NCBI GenBank assembly: GCA_016717855.1
Contig: JADKEV010000029.1
Span: forward strand, 1 to 64,000
Length of the DNA stretch: 64,000 bases
DNA from: Betaproteobacteria bacterium
GTDB taxonomy: Bacteria; Pseudomonadota; Gammaproteobacteria; Burkholderiales; Casimicrobiaceae
Direction of reading: 5' to 3'
The translations under genes and the position numbers were made by a program. Within the stretch, counting starts at the first letter, position 1; each line of letters begins with the position of its first letter. Below the pieces are notes generated by a model. It searched no databases and had not been told where the DNA came from. It saw only the letters and a list, made by a program, of their open reading frames with translations. Below are positions 34,301 through 41,047 of this stretch, piece by piece.

Positions 34301-34934
34301 GCCACGAGACTGCGGCGTCGAAGCCGTGCCGGGACGGGTCGCCCTGCCAGTTCGCCTGCGCGGCGACCAGGAAGAGTTCCACCCCCAGTGCCGCGCGCGC
34401 CCGCGTCCGCCATTCCGCCATTGCCGCGGCCGGCGCGGCAAGGCAATCCAGCCGCTCGACCAGCACCAGCGGCGCGCCGCCGACCCGCGCGTACGCCGGA
34501 TGCGCGGCCAGCGCGAGCAGATGGTTGAGGAACAGCGCGCCCCCGGGGTCCGGTGCGTGCGCTGCGGCATCCCCGCCGCTCGTCGCCCCGATGGCCGGGG
34601 CGTTGCACCACATCAGGCAGAAGGGCAACGGGTCGCGTGCCTGTTCCAGCCAAGCGGCGATCACGGCCACGGCCGCGCCGGCGGTGTCGGCGGCGTCGAT
34701 CTGAAAGCAGAAACCCGCGATGCCATGGGCGCGCGCCAGCGCCGCGTGCGCCGCGAGCATGGCGGGTGTCGCCGTCGCGCACGACTCCGGCGCCATTGGC
34801 ACCCGTGGTTGATCGTGGCCGGGAAAGCGGGGCGTGGCGTCGGCGACGTCATCCCACGTGCCGCCCTGGCCGGCGCCGCCGCCGGCGGCCAGCAGCGGCC
34901 GGTACAGCGCAATGAGACGAACGTCGGCGCTCAC
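31320..34934 (-). CDS. Giant WbsX-GT2-GT2 glycosyltransferase
   Basis: A 1204-residue cytosolic or membrane-associated glycosyltransferase with at least three modules. Residues 1-340 resemble the WbsX (glycosyltransferase/GH99-like) domain: LIALYRPLLAAGGG, RFPGHDQPRVP, HGIAGFCFQID, and WNDWLHGSYLEPDTRYG. Residues 365-620 are a GT2 domain with VSVVVPAYNHERYIEAALAS, IVVDDGSTDGT and LNSDDAF. Residues 674-915 are a second GT2 domain with LSVLIATYNSPARWL, LDHDDELPPDALHWV and YSDEDKIDENG. A third, degenerate GT2-like region follows from about 928. It would build surface glycans from nucleotide sugars. GTG 34934 overlaps the stop of the upstream SEC-C gene (GTGA). The WbsX part lacks the usual HYWF motif. 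Confidence 0.85.
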   Translation of the reverse strand: MSADVRLIALYRPLLAAGGGAGQGGTWDDVADATPRFPGHDQPRVPMAPESCATATPAMLAAHAALARAHGIAGFCFQIDAADTAGAAVAVIAAWLEQARDPLPFCLMWCNAPAIGATSGGDAAAHAPDPGGALFLNHLLALAAHPAYARVGGAPLVLVERLDCLAAPAAAMAEWRTRARAALGVELFLVAAQANWQGDPSRHGFDAAVSWPPAGVMLEPLNGVLGAPAGAVAAINDYRRLVVDTVLRTRPPYALLPTVLARWDDTPALAEAGQVLVHATPEAFEYWLREAIERARLRLPPAQRIVFLRAWNDWLHGSYLEPDTRYGAQFLQAIPRAQGAARSAPPVVRIAWDAGAPARDATPAPRVSVVVPAYNHERYIEAALASVRAQTLGDFEIIVVDDGSTDGTLALARAFATAAPCATTVIAQANAGAPAAINRGIAAARGEFIAILNSDDAFEPARLARLVRRLEETGALLAFSDVTFIDRDGGPVNEQMPYVQGLRGQLARLATQPYPELGIILVNSAISSGNFVFRRALVERIGGFRALDAVHDWDFLLAASNAGRIAFVPERLYRYRLHDANTFSRSTLRSLFEIEAAFGRFFADIDTHPLRSHPDGGPRLLAALRQSAHAGALPAALAGRRALAYSDWVLATRATPAQRAAQAEAERAWPRRPLLSVLIATYNSPARWLRRALDSVREQTYGDWECCIADDASPQPKVRAVLEEYARRDPRIRLEFRPQNGHISAATNTALAMAAGEFIVLLDHDDELPPDALHWVAREIVLHPGAELIYSDEDKIDENGMRFDPYFKSDWNPDLLCGQNCVSHLGVYRTARVRSLGGFRLGLEGAQDWDLALRVSEGVAAACIRHIPRVLYHWRTIAGSAAAGSAQKSYAGRAQQRAVEEHLARQGTQAQVVPAVNNSFWRVQFPLPAPRPLVSFIVCADAVGADPGAGIARLNASHNYGTTEVIVAAGPPGADARGAPPPAGETVRRVGSLDAAVAAARGDVLCFVPAGLRGAGAGWLEELVAQALRPGVGAAGPMVLDEGGGIVEGGWIGAGARGFVPLYAGLQRGHAGMQARARLVQDLSIAGARCLAVTRARLAAAGGCAAGAPPGWELADLCLRLVEQGLRNVWTPFAEVVVAAHELLPLPTLDSERGRAWLARRARYIDDDPAYNPNLTLDGPLFLPDLPARGRAADDPATLSSPQG

Positions 34935-35806
34935 GCCGGGTCCGCGGGCGATTGGCGCAGCCACGCCGCGAGCGCGGCGGCGTCGCCGCAGCCGCCACGC
35001 AACGCCGCTTCGCGCGCCACGGCCTCGCTGGTGAACCACAGGTGCACGCGGTGCGCGAGTTCGTGGCTGACAGAGCGGACCTGGTCGTAGACGGCGCAGG
35101 GCGCGGCTTCGTGGCACACGATCACCGCGGCCGCCGGCTTGGCGTCGCGATACCACGGCCCCGGCGCGACGCCGGCGCCGACGAACACGAACATCCCGGC
35201 GCGCGGCAGCGCTTCCGGAAGCGCGTCGAGCCCGGCCTGCAGCGCGCCGTCTCTCTGCTGCCGCCAGATGCGGACTTCCGGCTCCGCGGCCAGCGCGCGT
35301 TCAAGCGCTGCGCGGTAGTGGCGCAACATTTCACTGTCGATCGCGTCAAACGTGATCACGTGCGTCGTCGCCGTGCGCGCCGGAGCGCCCGGCGCGCACC
35401 AGTCGGCGAGCGCGGGAAGCATGGACCGGCATAGCTCGGACTCCAGCGCGTGCGCCTGCAGCACCAGGTTCAGGTTGTGATGTGCGGTCTCGACACGCGG
35501 ATTGATGCCGATCGCGCGGCGGATCAGCGCCTCGGCGCGGTGGAACTCGCGGCGCTGGTAGGCGACGACGCCCTGCATGTGCAGGGCGTCGAAGTTGTCG
35601 GGGGCCAGCGTCAGCGCCAGCCCGTACATCCGGTCGGCGTCGGCGAACTCGCCCTGCTGCTGATGCGCCAGCGCCGCGTTCATCGCGGCCAGCACCGCGG
35701 GCGGGGGCGCCGCAGGCGCCGCGGGCACCGCGCCCAGTCCGCCGTGGCACTGCTTGTAGCGCTTGCCGCTGCCGCAGGGGCAGGGGTCATTTCGTCCGAC
35801 GGCCAA
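34931..35806 (-). CDS. SEC-C motif TPR protein
   Basis: A 291-residue protein. Residues 4-20 form a SEC-C zinc motif (GRNDPCPCGSGKRYKQCHG); about 36-115 hold TPR-like repeats (AMNAALAHQQQGEFADADRM, HMQGVVAYQRREFHRAEALI, GINPRVETAHHNLNLVLQAH). The remaining part is a distinct domain, VITFDAIDSEMLRHYRAALE to AVYDQVRSVSHELAHRVHLW, that I do not recognise. The start is TTG 35806; an in-frame stop ten codons upstream rules out a longer form. No strong ribosome site is visible. Its stop overlaps the start of the giant glycosyltransferase, so a shared role in glycan assembly is inferred. The SEC-C DNA is repeated in the divergent neighbour. Confidence 0.75.
   Translation of the reverse strand: MAVGRNDPCPCGSGKRYKQCHGGLGAVPAAPAAPPPAVLAAMNAALAHQQQGEFADADRMYGLALTLAPDNFDALHMQGVVAYQRREFHRAEALIRRAIGINPRVETAHHNLNLVLQAHALESELCRSMLPALADWCAPGAPARTATTHVITFDAIDSEMLRHYRAALERALAAEPEVRIWRQQRDGALQAGLDALPEALPRAGMFVFVGAGVAPGPWYRDAKPAAAVIVCHEAAPCAVYDQVRSVSHELAHRVHLWFTSEAVAREAALRGGCGDAAALAAWLRQSPADPA
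35753..35788 (-). repeat. SEC-C-coding inverted repeat, left copy
   Basis: A 36-base stretch coding for DPCPCGSGKRYK near the N-terminus of the TPR protein. It differs at one base from the copy at 36711-36746 and lies in opposite orientation to it, with the DUF5672 gene between. Confidence 0.85.
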
Positions 35807-35864
35807 GGGAGAGTTGCGCTTTCGAAAAGCTGTATTCTATGCCATCGTTCTCCGCGCAGCGTCC

Positions 35865-36770
35865 ATGCTCAACCTCAGCCGTGTCACGCTTTGCTGCGTC
35901 GACTGCGTCAATCACGAACTGGCCCTCGCCGCGATCGGCCAATGCGTCCAGAAATGCGCGTTCGCCCGCGTGCTGTTCGTCACCGATCGCGCGTACGAAA
36001 TCGACGGCATCGACGTCGTGCGCATTCCGCCGCTTGCCTCCCGCGATGCCTACTCCCACTATGTGGTCAAGGAGCTCGGCGCGCACATTCGCACCGACTT
36101 CGTGCTGATGATCCAGTGGGACGGCTTCGTGATCAATCCGGCAGCATGGAGCGATGCGTTCCTCGATTACGACTACATCGGCGCCCGCTGGGGCTGGCCC
36201 GACGACGGCCATGCGGTCGGCAACGGCGGCTTCTCGCTGCGCTCGGCGCGCCTGCTCCGCGCTCTGGCCGACCCGCACGTCGCAGAGTATCCGATCGAGG
36301 ACGTCGCGATCTGCCGCACGTACCGCACGTACCTCGAGGCGGCGCACGGCATCCGCTTCGCGCCCGACGCGGTGGCCGACCAGTTCTCGTTCGAGGCGAC
36401 GTATCCGAAGGGGCAGCCGTTCGGCTTTCACGGCTTGTTCAATTTCTGGCTGTTTTTCCAGCGCGCCGACATCGCGGCGTTCTTGAACATGGCGACGCCG
36501 GCGATACTCGGGTCGCTGCAATGCATGCAGCTGGCGAAGAACCTGGCGGACCTGCAGCGCAATGACGAAGCGGCAATGGTCGCGAACCGGATCCTGGGCG
36601 CGCATCCGGGTCACGCGGAAGCCGCGCGCCTGCGGGCCCGCCTGGCGGGCTCTCCGTCCGCGGCCGCGGCGGCGCCGACGCCGACCGGCATCAAGGCGGC
36701 GGGCCGCAACGACCCCTGTCCCTGCGGCAGCGGCAAGCGCTACAAGGCCTGCCACGGCGCGCTGGCGTAG
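35865..36770 (+). CDS. DUF5672 protein with C-terminal SEC-C
   Basis: A 301-residue protein. Residues 5-225 match DUF5672, a glycosyltransferase-like domain found in glycan loci: VTLCCVDCVNHELALAAIGQ, FVLMIQWDGFVINPAAWSDA, FLDYDYIGARWGWPDD and AVGNGGFSLRSARLLRAL. A helical TPR-like part follows (LAKNLADLQRNDEAAMVANR), then an Ala/Pro linker and a SEC-C zinc motif at 283-298 (GRNDPCPCGSGKRYKACHG). ATG 35865 starts the conserved part. It is divergent from the SEC-C/TPR gene, whose N-terminus carries the same motif almost base for base. It probably works on surface glycans; the role of the zinc motif is unknown. Confidence 0.82.
   Translation: MLNLSRVTLCCVDCVNHELALAAIGQCVQKCAFARVLFVTDRAYEIDGIDVVRIPPLASRDAYSHYVVKELGAHIRTDFVLMIQWDGFVINPAAWSDAFLDYDYIGARWGWPDDGHAVGNGGFSLRSARLLRALADPHVAEYPIEDVAICRTYRTYLEAAHGIRFAPDAVADQFSFEATYPKGQPFGFHGLFNFWLFFQRADIAAFLNMATPAILGSLQCMQLAKNLADLQRNDEAAMVANRILGAHPGHAEAARLRARLAGSPSAAAAAPTPTGIKAAGRNDPCPCGSGKRYKACHGALA
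36711..36746 (+). repeat. SEC-C-coding inverted repeat, right copy
   Basis: This is the partner of 35753-35788: 36 bases, one mismatch, opposite orientation, coding for the same residues in the same reading register at the C-terminus of the DUF5672 protein. Confidence 0.85.
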
Positions 36771-36884
36771 CGCTCACGCCGCCCGGCGCGAGTCGCCCCG
36801 CCCCGGGTCCCGCCTTGCGCTCGGCGGCACGCGTCCCGCCCCGCGTTCCATCTCCCGTTCCGCGGCACGCCGCCACGATCCGCA

Positions 36885-38687
36885 TCAGGGCGCCTGCCCT
36901 GGACCGCTCTTGCCGTTCTTCATGGTGAAACTGTAGGACAGCGTCGGCGCCGCGGCCGGGCGCGGCGCCGGCAGCAGCCGCCGCAGGCGTTGCGCATGAT
37001 CCTGCATCCGCCGCCCCAGCACCGGATCCGCGGACCAGCGGTCGGCGATGTCGAGCAAGGCGGAGAGCCCCGCGATCGCGCCGCCGGCAGCGATCCGCCC
37101 TTGCTGCGCGAGAATTGCCGAAAAAGCGGGCGCGAACAGCGGATCGAGCGGCGCCGGGCCCGCCGCCAGCGCCGTCGCGACGCCCGGCGCCGTCAGCAGT
37201 CCCGCGCCATACTGCCTTTGCACATGCGCGCGGTACCCGGCGAACATCTCCGCGGCGGCCGCGGCGTGGCCGGCGGCGAGCAGGTTTTCCGTAATGGTCG
37301 GAATCCGGCTCTCGAGCAACGCCCGGTCGGCGATCGCGTAACCGTTCTCTTCCGTGCAGGCGCCGCCGGCGGCCGCGATCGCGGCGTAGAGGCGGGCGCC
37401 GCCGGCGATGTCGCCGCGCGCGAAACGGATTTCCGCCAGCGCGGCGCGCGCCATCCAGAGCAGCGAGGCCGCTTCCAGGAAGTGCCCCAGCGGGGCGACC
37501 GCGAGCGTGCAGCCGGCGGCGCCCGCGAACATCCGTTCCGCGCGCTCGATGTCGTTCTCGAAGTGCTGCGCGATGAGACCCAGATAGAAGTACAGGCTGG
37601 GCAGGAAATACGGAACGACGCGGCCGACGGCGCTGAGATCAGCGCACTTTCGCAGCAATTCCTGCGCGGCCGCCGGGTCTTCGATTTGCGGCCCGAATGC
37701 CAGTGCGCATGCGGCGACGAGGCGCCGCGCGAGAGCGCTCGCCTCGGCGGCGCGGTTCGCGCCTACGTATTCCTTGATCAGCCGGTAGGCCATGCCCTGC
37801 CAGACCGGGGATGTGGTGTCGGGCAGTCCGGCGTGCGCCTCGAGGTAGGCGCGATACGTCGGTTGCAATTTGGCCGGCGCCGGATCCACCGCGAGCGGTG
37901 CGCGCGACGCCCACAGGAACAGGCGCTCGCCGAAGCGGCGCACGGCGACGTGCGCGAATCCGGCGCGCCGCGCGGTGCCGGCCAGCGCATCCTCCGAGAG
38001 CAGGAAGCCGTGGAAGCCCGGGGAGAGCGCGGCGTGCAGGGTCAGCGAATGCTGCGCGGGCTCGACGTACTCCCTGCAGGGTGTCGTGAGCACCAGCACG
38101 CCGTTGCCGGCGACGTAGTTCGCGAGCAGCGCGACGAAAGCGCCGGGATCGGGCACATGCTCGATCACCTCCGAGGCGTAGACGACATCGAAGCGGCGGC
38201 CCGCCAGCGCCGGCTCGTCCTGCAGCATCCTGTCATGGACCGTGATCCCCAGCATCCGCGCGCCGACCGCGCCGTAGTGCGCGAGTTCGACGCCGACCGC
38301 TTCGCCACCATGGATGCGCTGCCAGTAGTCGACGGCAAAGCCGAAACCGCAGCCGACATCGAGCAGGGTCCGCCGCCCGGGCGTCTTCTCCGCGAGCACG
38401 GGCCAGATGGTCTCCCAGACGCCGCCGCCGACCTCGACGTAGAACCGCCAGAACGCGTCGTCGCGCTCGACCATGTCGGCGAAGTTCGTCACCCCGGGCG
38501 GGTCGAACTGGCCGCTGCCGCAGGACTCGCAATGAAGGAACTTCAGCAGCGGGAACGGCGCGACCGCGGAGGGCACTTCGAGCACGGGACGGTGCGGGCC
38601 GGTCACGCCGCAGACCGGGCAGCGCAGCTGCCGTACCGCCTGTCCGGCGCCGGTCAGCCAGTGTATGTCGTCGAGTTTGTTCGCCAT
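36885..38687 (-). CDS. Zinc-ribbon SAM methyltransferase with helical tail
   Basis: A 600-residue protein. A zinc ribbon stands at the start (C23, C26, C53, C56 in RCPVCG and HCESCG), as in methyltransferases of sugar and polyketide pathways. The class I methyltransferase domain follows, with TLLDVGCGFGFAVDYW at 107-122 and YASEVIEHVPDPGAFVALL further on. Residues from about 290 form a long alpha-helical, TPR-like region of unknown role, ending LSYSFTMKNGKSG. It likely methylates a glycan or glycan precursor, judged from the neighbouring glycosyltransferase genes. Start ATG 38687; the aberrant tail of the frameshifted msrA overlaps it by a few bases. No ribosome site of note. Confidence 0.83.
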   Translation of the reverse strand: MANKLDDIHWLTGAGQAVRQLRCPVCGVTGPHRPVLEVPSAVAPFPLLKFLHCESCGSGQFDPPGVTNFADMVERDDAFWRFYVEVGGGVWETIWPVLAEKTPGRRTLLDVGCGFGFAVDYWQRIHGGEAVGVELAHYGAVGARMLGITVHDRMLQDEPALAGRRFDVVYASEVIEHVPDPGAFVALLANYVAGNGVLVLTTPCREYVEPAQHSLTLHAALSPGFHGFLLSEDALAGTARRAGFAHVAVRRFGERLFLWASRAPLAVDPAPAKLQPTYRAYLEAHAGLPDTTSPVWQGMAYRLIKEYVGANRAAEASALARRLVAACALAFGPQIEDPAAAQELLRKCADLSAVGRVVPYFLPSLYFYLGLIAQHFENDIERAERMFAGAAGCTLAVAPLGHFLEAASLLWMARAALAEIRFARGDIAGGARLYAAIAAAGGACTEENGYAIADRALLESRIPTITENLLAAGHAAAAAEMFAGYRAHVQRQYGAGLLTAPGVATALAAGPAPLDPLFAPAFSAILAQQGRIAAGGAIAGLSALLDIADRWSADPVLGRRMQDHAQRLRRLLPAPRPAAAPTLSYSFTMKNGKSGPGQAP

Positions 38688-38747
38688 GGCGATGCCGTGA
38701 TGACTGGTGTAGCGCGGGGTCCGGCCTCCCTCCCGGCCGGACTCCGC

Positions 38748-39286
38748 TCAGCGCTTGAGCCTGGCCAGGAAGTGCTTGCGGAACTTCGCCACCTTCGGGG
38801 CGACGACCACCGAGCATAGGGGTTGGCGCTGCCGGTCCGGGCAAAGTACTCCTGGTGGTAGTCCTCGGCGACATAGAACTTCGACGCCGGCACGACTTCG
38901 GTCACGATGGGCCGGCCCCAGACCCCCGCTGCGGTGAGCGCCGCGATGACTTCCCCGGCTGTCGCCCTCTGTTCCGGCGTGTGATGGAAGATCGCCGAGC
39001 GGTACTGCGTGCCCGCGTCGCTGCCCTGCCGGTTCAGCGTCGTCGGATCGTGGATGGTGAAGAACACCTCGAGCAGTTCCCGGAACGACACCACGCCGGG
39101 GTCGAAGGTGATCTGCACGACTTCCGCGTGCCCGGTGTTGCCGTCGCACACCTCGGCATACGTCGGATCGGGGGTCCGCCCGCCCATGTAGCCGGACTCG
39201 ACCGAGAGGACGCCGTTGAGTTCATCGTACACGGCCTCGAGGCACCAGAAGCAGCCGCCGGCCAGCGTTGCGGTTTCAGTCGTCAT
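38748..39286 (-). pseudogene. msrA: Peptide-methionine-S-sulfoxide reductase MsrA, frameshifted
   Basis: An MsrA gene intact over its first 155 codons: GGCFWCLEAVYDELNGV with the catalytic Cys, SGYMGGRTPDPTYAEVCDGN with TGHAEVVQITFDP, LNRQGSDAGTQYRSAIF and ASKFYVAEDYHQEYF. Near 38815 one base is missing (TATGCTCG where TATTGCTCG is expected). After this the proper ending CSVVVAPKVAKFRKHFLARL is found only in the neighbouring frame, stopping at 38748. As sequenced, the protein would run on to 38654 with an unrelated tail and lose the Cys and helix at the end. The active site is upstream, so partial activity is possible; a sequencing error is also possible. ATG 39286 has GGAG nine bases ahead. 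Confidence 0.85.
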
Positions 39287-39360
39287 GTGGTTGGCTCCGC
39301 GTGATTGGAAGAGTGGTTGGTCGATCGGCCAGCGCCCGCGCTTACAGGCTCCGCCCGCAT

Positions 39361-39825
39361 TCAGATCAGCTTGCCCAGCACGTAGCCGATCACGATGCCG
39401 ATGATCAGCGCGATGGTCACGCCGCGGTAAGTCAGCACGTCCTTCGAATAGCCGCGCTTGATCGCCACGAACGAAACCAGGTAGCCGACGGCGTTGAGCA
39501 GCCAGATGAAGCCGATCGAGAGCACCTTGACGATCAGCGGGCCGATGATCGGGATCAGCGTGATGATGCCCAGCAGCCACGCGAACGCGTTCGAGACGAG
39601 CCCCACGACCACGACGCTGCCGGCGATCACCGTCTTGTCCACATGGTAGCTCAACGCCATCCATACCAGTCCGAGCATCACCAGCCATAGCACCACCATG
39701 ACTTTCCAGCTGCGCAACCAATGCGGCTTGTCGGTCTCGGTCAGATCGGACGGCGTCAAGATGGGCGCGGGGGCGCCGGGGGCGGGCGGGTTTTTCTGGG
39801 CATGTCCGGGGAAAGTGTAACGCAT
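39361..39825 (-). CDS. Small multi-pass membrane protein
   Basis: A 154-residue inner-membrane protein with about four helices: VMVVLWLVMLGLVWMALSYH, TVIAGSVVVVGLVSNAFAWL, LIPIIGPLIVKVLSIGFIWL with LLNAVGYLVSF, and ALIIGIVIGYVLGKLI at the end. A Pro-rich cytosolic N-terminus of about 40 residues (HAQKNPPAPGAPAPI) precedes them. I do not recognise the family and no catalytic residue stands out. The start at 39825 is the first plausible Met; a longer open frame upstream has no membrane character. It lies 74 bases upstream of msrA on the same strand, perhaps in one transcript. Confidence 0.65.
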   Translation of the reverse strand: MRYTFPGHAQKNPPAPGAPAPILTPSDLTETDKPHWLRSWKVMVVLWLVMLGLVWMALSYHVDKTVIAGSVVVVGLVSNAFAWLLGIITLIPIIGPLIVKVLSIGFIWLLNAVGYLVSFVAIKRGYSKDVLTYRGVTIALIIGIVIGYVLGKLI

Positions 39826-39977
39826 CCGGCGCGGCCGGCCGGGCCGTGCGCGGAACGCGCCGGCGACTTTGACCGCGCCGTGCAAAACACCTATGCTACG
39901 GCGCGCGCGGCGCGCGCCTGCAGCCGGCGCCGGCGGCGCGGCGTCGCGCATCCGCGCGCGTACCTGGAGAGCAAGGC

Positions 39978-40085
39978 ATGAGCAATATTCGTTGGCCGTC
40001 GGGACACGTTCTCGTCCGCCGGGCGCACGGTCGCGCGGTGCTGGTCAGCGCGGCGGGTCTGCCAAAGGCGCGGAGCGCATCCTGA
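39978..40085 (+). CDS. Possible 35-residue leader peptide
   Basis: A short open frame, ATG at 39978 with GGAGAGCAAGG ahead and TGA at 40083-40085, two bases before the next gene's start. The product is MSNIRWPSGHVLVRRAHGRA followed by 15 further residues, basic in its first half. The good ribosome site and tight junction to the lipoprotein gene are the only support; it could instead be the untranslated leader of that gene. Confidence 0.3.
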   Translation: MSNIRWPSGHVLVRRAHGRAVLVSAAGLPKARSAS

Positions 40086-40087
40086 TC

Positions 40088-41047
40088 ATGGGCTGGAACG
40101 CCGCGCGCCTCGCGATGGCGGCCGCCGTCGCGGCCTGTGCCCTGGCCGCATGCGCCGGCCGGGAGAGCGTCACGGCCACGGTGTCGACCGATCAGGACTT
40201 CGAGCAGTTGTGGGACTACGGCAAGCCGGCCGATTCCGAGGCGCGTTTTCGCGCCGAACTGGCGCGCCATCCGCCCGGGACCGAGGCGCATGCGCAGTTG
40301 CTCACGCAGATCGCGCGCACGCACTCGCTGCGGCGGAACTTCGACCAGGCGCACCAATTGCTCGACCAGGTCGAAGCGGGCCTTGCCGCGGTGAGTCCCA
40401 AAGTGCGCGTCCGCTACGAACTCGAGCGCGGGCGGGCGTTCAATTCGGCGGGCGACAAGGCGCGCGCGTCGGCGCTGTTCGCCGCCGCGTGGGAGCGCGC
40501 CGGCGCCGCCGGGCTGGACTTCTACGCGATCGACGCGGCGCACATGATGGCGATCGTCACGCCGCCCGCCGCGCAGCACGAGTGGAACCTGAAGGCGCTG
40601 GCGCTGACCGAGCGCACGCCGGACCCGCGCGCGAAGAAGTGGCTGGTCGCGCTGTACAACAACATCGGCTGGACGTATCACGACCAGAAGGACTACGCGG
40701 CGGCGCTGGACATGTTCGACAAGGCGCTGGCCGCGGCCGAAGCGCGCGGCCGGCCGGAAGCGGTGCGCATCGCGCAGTGGACCGTCGCGCGCTGCCTGCG
40801 CTCGCTGGGCCGCGTGGAGGAAGCGCTGCAGCGCCAGCTCGCGCTGCGCGACGATCCGGCGGCCGCGTCGGCCGGCGACGGCTACGTGCACGAGGAGATC
40901 GGCGAGAACCTGCTGGCGCTGGGCCGCGCGTCCGAGGCGCGCCCGAGCTTCGCGCGGGCGCATGTGCTGCTCAAGGACGACGGTTACCTGCAGGCCAACG
41001 AGCCGCAGCGCCTGGCGCGGCTCCGCGAACTGGGCGAGGGTCGCTGA
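40088..41047 (+). CDS. TPR lipoprotein
   Basis: A 319-residue probable lipoprotein. The signal MGWNAARLAMAAAVAACALA ends in a lipobox (LAAC at about 19-22). The mature part is built of tetratricopeptide-like helix pairs: FRAELARHPPGTEAHAQLLT, HSLRRNFDQAHQLLDQVEAG, YNNIGWTYHDQKDYAAALDM with FDKALAAAEARG, and IGENLLALGRASEARPSFAR. TPR lipoproteins are usually scaffolds for protein-protein contacts at the inner or outer membrane. Its stop overlaps the start of the following MFS gene (TGATG), so the two are translated together and a functional link is likely. The role is otherwise unknown. Confidence 0.78.
   Translation: MGWNAARLAMAAAVAACALAACAGRESVTATVSTDQDFEQLWDYGKPADSEARFRAELARHPPGTEAHAQLLTQIARTHSLRRNFDQAHQLLDQVEAGLAAVSPKVRVRYELERGRAFNSAGDKARASALFAAAWERAGAAGLDFYAIDAAHMMAIVTPPAAQHEWNLKALALTERTPDPRAKKWLVALYNNIGWTYHDQKDYAAALDMFDKALAAAEARGRPEAVRIAQWTVARCLRSLGRVEEALQRQLALRDDPAAASAGDGYVHEEIGENLLALGRASEARPSFARAHVLLKDDGYLQANEPQRLARLRELGEGR

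Noticed and set aside
31326..35090. Very long plus-strand open frames opposite the giant glycosyltransferase (579 and 664 codons)
   Set aside because: They are antisense to a gene with clear domains, are rich in Arg/Pro/Gly/Ala, and show no recognisable motif. GC-rich coding DNA lacks stops on the opposite strand.
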